From Acidobacteriota bacterium (GTDB lineage: Bacteria; Acidobacteriota; Terriglobia; Acidiferrales; UBA7541), in NCBI GenBank assembly GCA_013289855.1, contig JABCZD010000002.1:1-64000 (forward strand): a stretch of DNA of 64,000 nucleotides, in the 5' to 3' direction. Of the stretch, positions 52,893-62,183 are shown in pieces. Within the stretch, counting starts at the first letter, position 1; every line of letters begins with the position of its first letter. The position numbers and the translations under genes were made by a program. The notes below the pieces were generated by a model. It made no database searches, had not been told where the DNA came from, and saw only the letters and a program-made list of their open reading frames with translations.

Positions 52893-54140
52893 ATGACGAA
52901 CGACTTTAAGTTTTCAGCAGTTGCCATTGGTGACAGCAACTTGGGAAAGAGAACCGAGGGCACAAACGTGAGTATCAGCACCGTAGTTCTGCCGTCCATT
53001 ACCGCCCCGCCAAAGTTGGGTCCTGTCAACGGGAAGCGGACCAGCAACGACACTGTTGCAAGTTTCGTTTCTGAGGAAGAATTTCGCCGCATGTTGTGCC
53101 GCGAAAGGAAGCGCTCGGAGCGTTCACGCAAGCATTTGTTGCTGATGCTTGTGGATTGCAAAGGCACGACAGCGCGCACCACGGACAAACCCTTGATGGA
53201 GAAGGTAGCCGGAGTCGTGGCCGCTGTTATCCGTGAAACCGACCTCGCCGGATGGTTCGAATCCGACAGCGTTGTTGGTGCTATCTTCACCGAGCTCGGT
53301 AACGCCGAGGCCAGCGCCGCTATCAAGACCATCGAATTGAAAATGTCGGCAGGCCTGCACAAGTCTTTCAAAAAAGACCAAGTCGACAAACTCCAGATCG
53401 CCTTCTACGCCTTCCCGGACAGTTGGGCTGGCGACGGAACCGGCAGATCAGTCTCCGCACCGTTATACCCTGACCTTCTGCAAGAAGAGGAAAAGAAAAG
53501 AACCTCCCTGTTGATCAAACGAGCGATGGACATCGTTGGTAGCGGTGCGGCGTTGGTCGTTCTGTCGCCACTGTTCTTGGCCCTCGCCGCCTTCATCAAG
53601 TTTAGTTCCAAGGGGCCGGTCTTCTTCCGCCAGCCGCGTGTCAGTCAGTTCGGCAAGCACTTTGTTTTCCTGAAGTTCCGCTCCATGAAAGTCTCGACCA
53701 ACGACACCATTCACAAGGACTATGTGCGAAACTTCATCGCCGGCAAAGCCGCAGCAGCCCCCGCCGAAGGCCAGAAAGCCACGGTTTACAAAATTACCAA
53801 CGATCCGCGCGTTACCGCTATCGGCCGTTTTATGCGCCGCACCAGCCTGGACGAACTGCCTCAGTTCTGGAATGTGTTTATCGGCGAAATGTCTTTGGTT
53901 GGTCCGCGGCCGCCCATCCCCTACGAACTGGAAGCCTATGATGTGTGGCATCGTCGGCGTCTCCTGGAGGTCAAGCCAGGCATTACCGGCCTGTGGCAGG
54001 TCCACGGACGAAGTTCCACCACTTTTGATGAAATGGTGCGTTTGGATCTTCAGTATTCACGCACCTGGTCTCCCATGTTGGACGTGAAAATACTGCTCGA
54101 CACTCCTCGAGCGGTACTCACCGGCGATGGCGCCTATTGA
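52893..54140 (+). CDS. Initiating sugar transferase with dead GGDEF-like N-terminal domain
   Basis: C-terminal half (about 203-415) is a polyprenyl-phosphate sugar-1-phosphate transferase: KRAMDIVGSGAALVVLSPL as membrane hairpin, FLKFRSM, TSLDELPQFWNV, VGPRPP, KPGITGLWQVHGRS. It moves a sugar phosphate onto undecaprenyl phosphate, the first step of EPS assembly. The N-terminal half (about 55-180) resembles a GGDEF domain by pattern (FRRMLCRERKRSERSRKHLL, then RETD at 114-117), but the catalytic GGDEF is ESDSV (123-127). The RxxD inhibitory site sits exactly five residues before it, as in active cyclases. This suggests a c-di-GMP receptor domain. Usual family proteins lack it. Confidence 0.88.
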   Translation: MTNDFKFSAVAIGDSNLGKRTEGTNVSISTVVLPSITAPPKLGPVNGKRTSNDTVASFVSEEEFRRMLCRERKRSERSRKHLLLMLVDCKGTTARTTDKPLMEKVAGVVAAVIRETDLAGWFESDSVVGAIFTELGNAEASAAIKTIELKMSAGLHKSFKKDQVDKLQIAFYAFPDSWAGDGTGRSVSAPLYPDLLQEEEKKRTSLLIKRAMDIVGSGAALVVLSPLFLALAAFIKFSSKGPVFFRQPRVSQFGKHFVFLKFRSMKVSTNDTIHKDYVRNFIAGKAAAAPAEGQKATVYKITNDPRVTAIGRFMRRTSLDELPQFWNVFIGEMSLVGPRPPIPYELEAYDVWHRRRLLEVKPGITGLWQVHGRSSTTFDEMVRLDLQYSRTWSPMLDVKILLDTPRAVLTGDGAY

Positions 54141-54320
54141 GACTCTAAGTTTGCTTTCGGTCTCTTGGTCGCTGCTTCGCTAAATTAAGTCCGCCGCACG
54201 CCGCAGTCTTCATTCCGTGTCCGTTCCTCGGCGCGAGCCTTGTCCGTAGTTGTACCGATTGTTTGTTTCGCAACGGATGTTCAGTATCTCGAACCAGATC
54301 CTGTAGACGAGGTGGATAAT

Positions 54321-55388
54321 ATGGCTACAAGTCTGATTACCGGCCCCTCCGCAAACTCTCCGGACCGGAATGAAGCAGGAGAAGACGTGATTCGAGTGGG
54401 GGTCATCGGCTACGGCTACTGGGGTCCTAACATCGTCCGGAATTTCCATGGCCAGGACCATTCCAATGTCGTCGCGGTTTGTGACAAGAGCCCGAAATCG
54501 TTGCATCGTGTCAAAGCCGCTTATCCCGCCATCCACTGCACCAGTGATGCGAACGAGTTGCTGATTTCGCCGGATATTGACTTGATCGCCGTCGTGACCC
54601 CGGTATGGACGCACTATGAACTCGCTAAGGCCGCTTTAGAGAACGGCAAGCACGTATTTGTTGAAAAACCCTTCACCACCAACGCCGCGCAGGCCGAGGA
54701 ATTGATCGAGCTTGCCGAACGCAAGCATCTGAAAATCATGGTGGATCACACATTTTTGTTCACCGGTGCCGTGAAGCGAATTCGATCTTTTATTGACGAT
54801 GGCACGCTCGGCAAGCTGTACTACTACGATTCGACCCGCGTCAATCTGGGACTGTTCCAGCATGATGTGAATGTGATTTGGGACCTCGCGCCACATGATC
54901 TATCGATTATGGATTACGTGATCGCCGAGAAGCCCGAAGCTGTCGTCGCCACCGGTCAAGGGCACCTGAACGGCATCGCCAACATTGCGTTTTTGACCCT
55001 CTACTACCCCAACAACGTGATTGGCCACATCAACGTCAATTGGCTTTCTCCCGTGAAAGTGCGCACCACGCTCATCGGCGGAGAGAAAAAAATGCTCGTC
55101 TGGAATGACATCGAGGTCGACGAGAAGATAAAGCTGTACGATAAGGGCGTTCAAATGGGTAACCCGGAAGGCTTGTACCAGATGCTCGTCAGCTACCGCA
55201 CCGGGGACATGTGGGCGCCCAAGGTCGAACAGGTGGAAGCGCTAAAGGTTGAAGCCGCATATTTCGTCGATTGCATCCTCAATAATAAAACCCCTTTTAA
55301 CGATGGCCAGGCGGGCTTGCGCATCGTGCGCATGCTCGAAGCGGCGGACGAGTCCCTCAAGCAGAAAGGCAAGATCATCCAGCTATGA
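54321..55388 (+). CDS. Gfo/Idh/MocA oxidoreductase, WbpB/WlbA-like
   Basis: NAD-dependent sugar dehydrogenase. The Rossmann motif is VIGYGYWGPN, the cofactor/substrate segment is HVFVEKPF, and an HDVNVIWDLAPHDLSIM stretch supplies the C-terminal catalytic region. It resembles enzymes oxidising UDP-GlcNAcA at C3 (WbpB/WlbA). I start it at ATG 54321 with a GAGGTGG ribosome-binding site; the frame is open upstream to 54240. The 4-bp overlap with the acetyltransferase and the aminotransferase after it define a WbpB-D-E-like trio that makes a 3-acetamido-3-deoxy uronic acid sugar. UDP-GlcNAc 6-dehydrogenase is not in the window. Confidence 0.85.
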   Translation: MATSLITGPSANSPDRNEAGEDVIRVGVIGYGYWGPNIVRNFHGQDHSNVVAVCDKSPKSLHRVKAAYPAIHCTSDANELLISPDIDLIAVVTPVWTHYELAKAALENGKHVFVEKPFTTNAAQAEELIELAERKHLKIMVDHTFLFTGAVKRIRSFIDDGTLGKLYYYDSTRVNLGLFQHDVNVIWDLAPHDLSIMDYVIAEKPEAVVATGQGHLNGIANIAFLTLYYPNNVIGHINVNWLSPVKVRTTLIGGEKKMLVWNDIEVDEKIKLYDKGVQMGNPEGLYQMLVSYRTGDMWAPKVEQVEALKVEAAYFVDCILNNKTPFNDGQAGLRIVRMLEAADESLKQKGKIIQL

Positions 55389-55864
55389 ACGAGTTCGTTT
55401 GCATCGCCCCGGATGTAAAGCTCGGAAAAGATGTGCGCCTTTCGAAATTTATCAACCTGTATGGCTGCGAGGTTGGCGACAGCACGAAAATCGGTGCCTT
55501 CGTCGAAATTCAGAAAAACGCCAAGATCGGCAAGAACTGCAAGATTTCCAGTCACACCTTCGTCTGCGAAGGTGTGGTCATCGAAGACGAAGTGTTCATT
55601 GGTCACAACGTTGCGTTTATCAACGATTCCTATCCCCGCGCCACTGCCGCGGACGGCCAGCTGCAAACCGAGCAGGACTGGAAAGTTGAACAAACTCTGG
55701 TGAAAAAGCGCGCATCGATTGGTTCCGGCTCTACGATTCTGTCCAAGGTCACCATCGGCGAGAATGCCCTCGTGGGAGCAGGCAGCGTGGTGACCAAGGA
55801 TGTGCCTGCTAACGCCGTGGTGGCCGGCAATCCCGCACGCATACTGCGGTATATTGAAAAATAA
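55385..55864 (+). CDS. Hexapeptide-repeat acetyltransferase, WbpD/WlbB-like
   Basis: 159-aa left-handed beta-helix acyltransferase. Hexapeptide repeats run through the protein (FVEIQKNAKIGKNCKISS, GENALVGAGSVVTKDV), with IGHNVAFINDSYPRATA matching the loop of N-acetyltransferases that act on 3-amino sugars. It would acetylate the 3-amino group made by the aminotransferase downstream. It overlaps the dehydrogenase by 4 bp and precedes the aminotransferase by 38 bp. Confidence 0.88.
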   Translation: MNEFVCIAPDVKLGKDVRLSKFINLYGCEVGDSTKIGAFVEIQKNAKIGKNCKISSHTFVCEGVVIEDEVFIGHNVAFINDSYPRATAADGQLQTEQDWKVEQTLVKKRASIGSGSTILSKVTIGENALVGAGSVVTKDVPANAVVAGNPARILRYIEK

Positions 55865-55902
55865 GTCGTTCTTGCAGGACATTACTGAATCGAGGACCAA
55901 GC

Positions 55903-57135
55903 ATGTCAAGCAACGAAAAAATTCCTTTCCTGGATCTAATCACGCCGCACGTAGAGCTCGAAGCGGAACTTCTCGCCGTGTGCCAGAAAGTTCTGCGCAC
56001 CGCTGGGTTTGTCGGCGGGCCGATGGTCGAAGAGTTCGAGCGCGAATTTGCGAAATTCTGCGACACCAAGTACTGCGTGGGGCTCGCCAGCGGGACAGAC
56101 GCCGTGCGCTTCGCCTTGATGGCCGCGGGTGTGCAGCAGGGCGACACCGTCGTCACCGTCTCGCACACCTTTATCGCCACCACGGAAGCTATCACCCAAG
56201 CTGGCGCTCGTATCGCGTTCGTGGACATCAATGAGCAAACCTACTGCATGGACCCCGCGAAACTTCGCGAATATCTCGAGCGAGAGTGTCACGTCGATGC
56301 GGCGACGGGAAAGCTAATTCACACCAAAACGAAATCGCCCGTCACAGCGATTGTACCGGTCCATATCTATGGGCAAGTTGCGGACATGGACGCCATCCTC
56401 GAATTGGCGCACCGCTTCAATCTAATCGTTGTGGAAGACGCCTGCCAGGCGCACGGCGCGGAGTATTTTTCCAAGAAGGAAAATCGTTGGAGGAAAGCCG
56501 GGTCCATCGGGCAGGCCGGCGCGTTTAGCTTCTATCCTGGCAAGAATCTCGGTGCGTGCGGCGAAGCCGGAGCGGTGACCACTAACGACGAAGAAATGGC
56601 GCGCAAGATGCGCATGATTCGCGATCACGGCCAAGCCAAAAAATATTATCACGATATTGAGGGCTACAATGGCCGTCTAGACTCCCTGCAAGCCGGTTTT
56701 CTTACCGTAAAGCTTCGCCACCTTGCGGACTGGAACCAAAAACGTCAGGCCGCCGCCCGGCGCTATCAGGAACTCTTTGGCAAGACCGACGGATTGATTA
56801 TGCCTTTCCAGCCGCAATGGTCGCGGCCTGTGTTTCATTTGTTTGTGGTGCGCGTAAACGACCGTGCCGCGCTCCAGAAGCATCTTGCAGACGCCAAAAT
56901 CGACACCGGAATCCACTATCCAGTGCCGTTGCATCAGCAAAAGGCCTATGCGCATTTGGGGTACAAGGCGGGAGACTTTCCGGTCACCGAAAGAATCGCG
57001 CCGGAAATCCTTTCGCTTCCCATGTTCCCGCAGCTGACGCCTGAACAGCAGGCTCGCGTCGTCACCGAAACCGCACGCTTTTTGGAACAGTCCGGGGCTG
57101 CGAAGCAAAACAGCCCGGTCCCCGTTCAAGTGTGA
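55903..57135 (+). CDS. DegT/DnrJ/EryC1 aminotransferase, WbpE/WlbC-like
   Basis: PLP-dependent sugar aminotransferase. The likely PLP lysine is in FSFYPGKNLGACGEAGA. The N-terminal IPFLDLITPHVELE and the GTDAVRFALMAAG segment are typical. It would aminate a 3-keto-uronic acid UDP-sugar with glutamate, in the WbpB-WbpE-WbpD order. At 410 aa it is slightly longer than usual; the C-terminal end is Pro/Val-rich. Confidence 0.9.
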   Translation: MSSNEKIPFLDLITPHVELEAELLAVCQKVLRTAGFVGGPMVEEFEREFAKFCDTKYCVGLASGTDAVRFALMAAGVQQGDTVVTVSHTFIATTEAITQAGARIAFVDINEQTYCMDPAKLREYLERECHVDAATGKLIHTKTKSPVTAIVPVHIYGQVADMDAILELAHRFNLIVVEDACQAHGAEYFSKKENRWRKAGSIGQAGAFSFYPGKNLGACGEAGAVTTNDEEMARKMRMIRDHGQAKKYYHDIEGYNGRLDSLQAGFLTVKLRHLADWNQKRQAAARRYQELFGKTDGLIMPFQPQWSRPVFHLFVVRVNDRAALQKHLADAKIDTGIHYPVPLHQQKAYAHLGYKAGDFPVTERIAPEILSLPMFPQLTPEQQARVVTETARFLEQSGAAKQNSPVPVQV

Positions 57136-57294
57136 AATGCGGTTACCGCGGCTAGTACCAGTGCTCTTGGCGATTTGAGCTGTATCGCCGCATTCCGTGC
57201 CTGGCACTTTTCACCCTCGTAGTAGAATCATGCGATGCTGCATTCTCCGTGAAACGAGGCGCGTGGTTCCGGCTTTTGCCCCGAATGCTTGGCC

Positions 57295-58197
57295 ATGACC
57301 AATACTCTCAGCTACGTCCTAATCACGCCGGCGCGCAATGAGGCGGGCTTTATTGAAATGACCTTGAAATCGGTCGCCGCGCAAACCGTGCCGCCTACGA
57401 AATGGGTGATCGTAAACGACGGCTCGACGGATAACACTGAAGAACTCGTCAGGAAGTATGCTGCGGATTGCCCCTGGATCGACCTGATACAAATGCCCGA
57501 GCGTCACGAGCGGAGTTTTGCGGGCAAGGCATTTGCCGTGAGCACGGGAGTTGCGCGACTCGGCGACTTGCAGTACGACGTGATTGGCAACCTTGACGCG
57601 GACGTTTCCTTTGAGCCCGACTATTTCGCGTTTCTCATGGAGCGCTTCGAAGAAAATCCGAAATTGGGTGTCGCCGGCACATCCTTCCAGGAAAACAACT
57701 TGCGTTACAACTATGAATTTGTCGGCATCGAGCACGTCTCTGGTATGTGCCAGATGTTCCGCCGCGAGTGCTTTGCCGCAATCGGCGGTTACCCGGCTAT
57801 AAAATCGGGTGGCATCGATCTAATCGCGGTCTTGAGCGCCCGCGCCAAAGGCTGGGAAACACGCACTTTTCTCGAGAAGAGCTTCGTGCACCATCGTAGC
57901 CAGAGCGCCGCATCGCACGGCCGCCTCGCCGAACGGCTGCACATGGGCCGCAAAGACTATCTTCTCGGCAATCATCCTCTGTGGCAGATTTTTCGCGGCG
58001 CCTATCAGATGACACACAAACCTTATTTCATCGGCGGATTTTTGCTCCTAGCAGCGTATTTCTGGAACGCAATTCGCGGTGTCGAGCGATCGATACCTAA
58101 AGAACTGATGGCCCTGCGCCGCAGCGAGCAAATGCAGCGATTGAAGTCGATGGTGGTACGCCGCTTCCGCCCGCGGCCCGTTGTTTCGAGCAACTAA
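57295..58197 (+). CDS. Family 2 glycosyltransferase
   Basis: GT-A glycosyltransferase. SYVLITPARNEAGFI at the start, VIVNDGSTDNTEE as nucleotide-binding segment, and NLDADVSFEPDYF with the DAD metal site. A hydrophobic stretch (residues 240-258, FIGGFLLLAAYFW) could anchor it in the membrane. It probably adds a sugar to the EPS repeat unit. ATG 57295 is taken as start although the ribosome-binding site is poor; the TTG at 57289 would add two residues. Confidence 0.86.
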   Translation: MTNTLSYVLITPARNEAGFIEMTLKSVAAQTVPPTKWVIVNDGSTDNTEELVRKYAADCPWIDLIQMPERHERSFAGKAFAVSTGVARLGDLQYDVIGNLDADVSFEPDYFAFLMERFEENPKLGVAGTSFQENNLRYNYEFVGIEHVSGMCQMFRRECFAAIGGYPAIKSGGIDLIAVLSARAKGWETRTFLEKSFVHHRSQSAASHGRLAERLHMGRKDYLLGNHPLWQIFRGAYQMTHKPYFIGGFLLLAAYFWNAIRGVERSIPKELMALRRSEQMQRLKSMVVRRFRPRPVVSSN

Positions 58198-58200
58198 AAG

Positions 58201-59112
58201 GTGAGGTACAGCGTGAACGTTTGCGGTAAGGACATTAGGGTTCAGGGGCGCTTCGTCCGCATCGCCCGTCTGGACGGAGACAAATATACTTTTCCGGACG
58301 ATCCAGAGGCGATGGTCGAAGGTTTACGGAAATGCGGCAAGCGAATCGACCTTTTTACATTTTGGCAGAGACTGCCTGAGACTACGCCAAAATATCCGTA
58401 CGCCATAGAGTGGGACAATTTAGCTGTCCTGCCGGTATCCACTTTCGATCACTGGTGGAACCAGCAAATTCGTTCCTTCCCTCGCAACCGCGCGCGACAG
58501 GCAGAAAAAAAGGGTGTCGTGCTTCGTGAAGTGCCAGTGGACGACGTGCTCTTCAGAGGCATCGTCGAAATCTATAACGAATGCCCCGTGCGCCAAGGCA
58601 AGCGGTTTCCTTATTATGGAATGAATCTCGATGGTGCGCGCGCCTACGCCTCGACGTTCCTGGACCGCAGCATCTACATAGGGGCATTTGTTGGCGAATC
58701 CATGATCGGTTTCATCAAGCTGGTAACCGACGAAACCCGCACGCAGGCTTGCCTCGTGCATATCCTCTCTATGGTCCGGCACAAGGACAAGGCTCCCACG
58801 AACGCACTGATTGCCGCAGCGGTTCGCGCCTGCGCTGATCGAGGCATTCCTAATCTCGTATACGAGCACTTTTCTTATGGCAAAAAGAAGGATGACAGCT
58901 TAAGCCACTTTAAAGAGGTCAACGGATTTGCGCGTGTCGACTTACCTCGCTACTACATACCGTTGACTCCTCTAGGCCGCGCTGCTTTTCGTCTAGGACT
59001 GCATCACAGGCTTGTGGACCATCTTCCCGAATCGCTTACCGCCAAATTCCGCGATCTGCGCAGAGCGTGGTACAGCCGAGGTTCGCAGTCGTCGTCGGCG
59101 GAAGCCACCTAA
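58201..59112 (+). CDS. GNAT/FemAB-like acyltransferase family protein
   Basis: 303-aa protein with the look of a GNAT-fold acyltransferase: IYIGAFVGESMIGFIKLV as the central beta strand and KAPTNALIAAAVRACADRG as the acyl-CoA pyrophosphate-binding helix region. Similar proteins occur in EPS loci without a known substrate. The GTG at 58201 begins four bp after the previous gene; the GTG at 58213 has a better placed GTGAGG and is equally possible. It could N-acylate a sugar or peptide in the polymer. Confidence 0.68.
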   Translation: MRYSVNVCGKDIRVQGRFVRIARLDGDKYTFPDDPEAMVEGLRKCGKRIDLFTFWQRLPETTPKYPYAIEWDNLAVLPVSTFDHWWNQQIRSFPRNRARQAEKKGVVLREVPVDDVLFRGIVEIYNECPVRQGKRFPYYGMNLDGARAYASTFLDRSIYIGAFVGESMIGFIKLVTDETRTQACLVHILSMVRHKDKAPTNALIAAAVRACADRGIPNLVYEHFSYGKKKDDSLSHFKEVNGFARVDLPRYYIPLTPLGRAAFRLGLHHRLVDHLPESLTAKFRDLRRAWYSRGSQSSSAEAT

Positions 59113-59122
59113 AGGACAGCGT

Positions 59123-60943
59123 GTGCCGGGGATAGTAGGACTGATCACAAAAATGCCACGCGTGTGGGCGGAGCCTCAACTCGCGCGCATGGTCGAAGCC
59201 CTCCGCCACGAATCTTTTTACGTTACCGGCACGTGGATCGACGAGTCCTCGGGCATCTACGTCGGTTGGGTGGCGCGGCAAAATTCCTTCTCGGAGGGCA
59301 TGCCGCTTCGCAATGAGCGGGACGACGTCACGCTCGTCTTCTCTGGCGAGGATTACCGCGAACCGGACACCGCTCGGCGCCTCAAGGAGCGAGGGCACTC
59401 CTGTGAAGAAGGCGGTCCGTCATACCTGGTGCATCTCTATGAGGAAGATCCCGACTTTCTCAAAAATCTAAATGGCCGCTTCCAAGGTCTGCTGGCCGAT
59501 CGCACGCTCGGCACGGCAACGCTCTTCAACGATCGTTTTGGTCTTCAACGCATTTATTATTACGAGGCTGAAGACGCCTTTTATTTTTCCGCCGAGGCCA
59601 AAGCCATCCTGGCGGTCCGCCCCGAATTGCGCCGCACGGATCCACAAAGCTTGGGAGAGTACATCGCCTGCGGCTGTGTCCTGGAAAATCGCACACTCTT
59701 CAGCGGCATTCACGCGCTGCCACCGGGTTCAGCCTGGACCTTCCGAGGTGGTGTACTCGAGAAGAAAGCTGCGTACTTCGAGCCCCGCGAATGGGAAGAA
59801 CAAGAGCTGCTGGACAGCGAAGGGTATTATCAGCATCTGCGTGACGCTTTCACGAACGCTCTGCCCCGTTATTTCGATGGCTCAGAACGCATCGGCGTCT
59901 CGCTCACCGGTGGGCTCGATACCCGCATTATCATGGCGTGGCGGAAAGCCCCGGCCGGGTCGCTGCCTTGCTATACCTTTGGCAGCATGTATCGCGAGAA
60001 CCAGGACGTTTATCTCGCGCGTCGCGTAGCCGAAATCTGCGGCCAGCCCTACGAAGTCCTCACCGACGATGAGCGCGCCCTTTCACGATTCCCGCACTAC
60101 GCTGAACGCACCCTGTACCTCACCGATGGCTGCGTGGATATCAGCCGCTCCGTTGATCTGTGGAACAACGAAATGGCGCGCCAGATTGCGCCCGTACGCA
60201 TGGTCGGCACCTTCGGAAGCGAAATTATCCGCAAGTCAGTGATGTTCAAGGCCGTACTGCCTTCACCTGAGCCTTTCAGCCCGGGCATGTTCGCCGAAGT
60301 CGCGCGCGCGGTGGAAAGCTATCGCAACCTGTTGCGCGGCAATCGCACCAGCCTGGTGGCCTTCACCCAGCCCTCCGCGTATCACTTCGGCGTCCTCATG
60401 CTCGAGCAAACGCAACTGACGTTGCGTTCCCCGTATCTGGACAACGAAATCGTCCGCACCGTCTTCCGCGCGCCCAAGATTGAGCAAGGCGAAGATGTAC
60501 GCATGCGGCTCATTCAGGAAGGCAGTCCGGCATTAGCCCGCTTGCGAACGGACCGCGGCCTCGGGCATTACAATCCCGTCGCCAAGGCCCTGAATCGCGC
60601 CTATCTGGAGTTCACCTTCAAGGCCGAGTACGCTTATGATTACGGCATGCCGCAATGGATCGCCAAGATCGATCACGCTTTCGCGCCGTTCCATCTCGAG
60701 CGCCTGTGGATGGGCCGTCACAAACTCTTCCATTTTCGCTGGTGGTATCGCACCGTCCTCGCGAACTATGTTAAGGAAATGCTCCTAGATCCGCGCACAC
60801 TCTCTCGCCCCTATCTCGAGCGTAAAGGCGTCGAAGCCATCGTCCACGGCCATCTCAAGGGCAATCGCAACTACACCACGGAGATTCACCGCCTCCTTTC
60901 GCTGGAGCTACTGCACCGCCTTTTTCTTGACGTTCAAATTTAG
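59123..60943 (+). CDS. Asparagine-synthetase-like protein without the glutaminase Cys
   Basis: Two-domain protein of the AsnB type. The N-terminus reads VPGIVGLIT, so the catalytic Cys that follows Met in glutamine-dependent enzymes is Pro. The synthetase half has the PP-loop SLTGGLDTRIIM near residues 258-269 instead of the common SGGLDSS. GTG 59123 is chosen because AAAGGA lies 4-6 nt upstream; earlier in-frame starts overlap the previous gene. Glutaminase activity is unlikely, so it may use ammonia or act as an amide-forming or transfer enzyme on a sugar. It is about 606 aa. Related proteins are common in EPS clusters. Confidence 0.88.
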   Translation: MPGIVGLITKMPRVWAEPQLARMVEALRHESFYVTGTWIDESSGIYVGWVARQNSFSEGMPLRNERDDVTLVFSGEDYREPDTARRLKERGHSCEEGGPSYLVHLYEEDPDFLKNLNGRFQGLLADRTLGTATLFNDRFGLQRIYYYEAEDAFYFSAEAKAILAVRPELRRTDPQSLGEYIACGCVLENRTLFSGIHALPPGSAWTFRGGVLEKKAAYFEPREWEEQELLDSEGYYQHLRDAFTNALPRYFDGSERIGVSLTGGLDTRIIMAWRKAPAGSLPCYTFGSMYRENQDVYLARRVAEICGQPYEVLTDDERALSRFPHYAERTLYLTDGCVDISRSVDLWNNEMARQIAPVRMVGTFGSEIIRKSVMFKAVLPSPEPFSPGMFAEVARAVESYRNLLRGNRTSLVAFTQPSAYHFGVLMLEQTQLTLRSPYLDNEIVRTVFRAPKIEQGEDVRMRLIQEGSPALARLRTDRGLGHYNPVAKALNRAYLEFTFKAEYAYDYGMPQWIAKIDHAFAPFHLERLWMGRHKLFHFRWWYRTVLANYVKEMLLDPRTLSRPYLERKGVEAIVHGHLKGNRNYTTEIHRLLSLELLHRLFLDVQI

Positions 60944-60968
60944 TTCCGTAGGATGTAGCACTGTCCCA

Positions 60969-62063
60969 ATGGTCAAAGACGCCGCGCAAATCGTGTCTCA
61001 GACTAACCAAACTCCGGGTTCTGAGGGCCCTCTGACTACGACCATTGCGTCCAAAACCACTCAGCGTATTTCCGCTCTCGATTTCACCAAAGGCGCCCTC
61101 GTCCTGATCATGGTGCTCTATCATTGGATCAACTATTTCATCGGGCCTCAGTGGCCTTACTATCCATATCTGCGATTCTTGACCCCGTCTTTCATCTTCA
61201 TTACTGGATTTATGGTTTCCCACGTTTATCTAGCGAAGTATGATCCCGCCGACCGTCGACTTTCGCAGCGACTATTCACGCGCGGGCTTAAGCTCCTGGC
61301 GATATTCCTCGTACTAAACGTGGCCCGAATTTTTATCGTCCCGGCATTGTCCACTGGCGTCCTCGGGGGGGACTTACTCGATCCTGGGAACATGTTCATT
61401 GTTTTCGTATCCGGAAATCTGTCGGTCGTAAGTGGCAAGCTCGTCTCCTTCTTTATTCTGGTGCCCATCAGCTATCTGCTCATGTTCTCGGGAGCGCTAA
61501 TGTTCCCATATCGATTTTATAGGTACACGTTTCATGTCGCGTGTGGGCTCCTCTTGTCTTCCATCTTGATATTGGGCTTGCTCGGCGAGCAAAGCCAAAC
61601 CCTCGAACTCTTCACTGTCGGGATGCTGGGCGTGTTAATTGGATTCCTGCCCATCGCGGCGATTAACGATTTCGTTCGCCACCCGTACCTGCTTGCTTTT
61701 GCCTACCTGTGTTACACCATAGCCATAACCATCTGGAACGTCCCATTTGCGCTCCTGATCGTTGGAGTGGCCCTGAGCGTCGCGGTCGTTTACCTGATAG
61801 GCGCAAGCGGCAGCGAATCTGGCAGAATAAAAAACGAGGTCATTCTGCTCGGCAAATACTCATTGTTTGGATATATTTCCCAGATTGCCGTCCTTCAGAT
61901 CCTCAGCGCGGGCTTCCACCGTGTCAATCTCGGAGGTGGAGCAGTGCTCGGTATATCCTTCCTCGCAGCGTTTGCCCTGACCATAGCGAGTGTAGAGATA
62001 GTCGATCGCGCAAGGGCCAGAACCCCCGGCATTGACAGATTGTACAAAGCAGTCTTTGCTTGA
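60969..62063 (+). CDS. Multi-pass membrane acyltransferase-like protein (DUF1624/OpgC type)
   Basis: About ten hydrophobic segments. The start RISALDFTKGALVLIMVLYH has the D-x-x-x-G-x pattern of heparan-alpha-glucosaminide N-acetyltransferase and OpgC-type membrane acyltransferases, and TPSFIFITGFMVSH follows. It probably acylates a sugar of the polymer across the membrane. I start at ATG 60969; an upstream in-frame start would overlap the previous gene. About 364 aa. No other functional motif seen. Confidence 0.7.
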   Translation: MVKDAAQIVSQTNQTPGSEGPLTTTIASKTTQRISALDFTKGALVLIMVLYHWINYFIGPQWPYYPYLRFLTPSFIFITGFMVSHVYLAKYDPADRRLSQRLFTRGLKLLAIFLVLNVARIFIVPALSTGVLGGDLLDPGNMFIVFVSGNLSVVSGKLVSFFILVPISYLLMFSGALMFPYRFYRYTFHVACGLLLSSILILGLLGEQSQTLELFTVGMLGVLIGFLPIAAINDFVRHPYLLAFAYLCYTIAITIWNVPFALLIVGVALSVAVVYLIGASGSESGRIKNEVILLGKYSLFGYISQIAVLQILSAGFHRVNLGGGAVLGISFLAAFALTIASVEIVDRARARTPGIDRLYKAVFA

Positions 62064-62183
62064 AGGGACAGAGACTGCGATAGGTATGCAGTTACCTAAG
62101 CTTGCGGCGCTGAAAAGTGATTTCCACGACGCGGGAATGCTTCGCGCCAGATCGGGGCCAAAGGGCCCGTAGAGGAAGATCGC

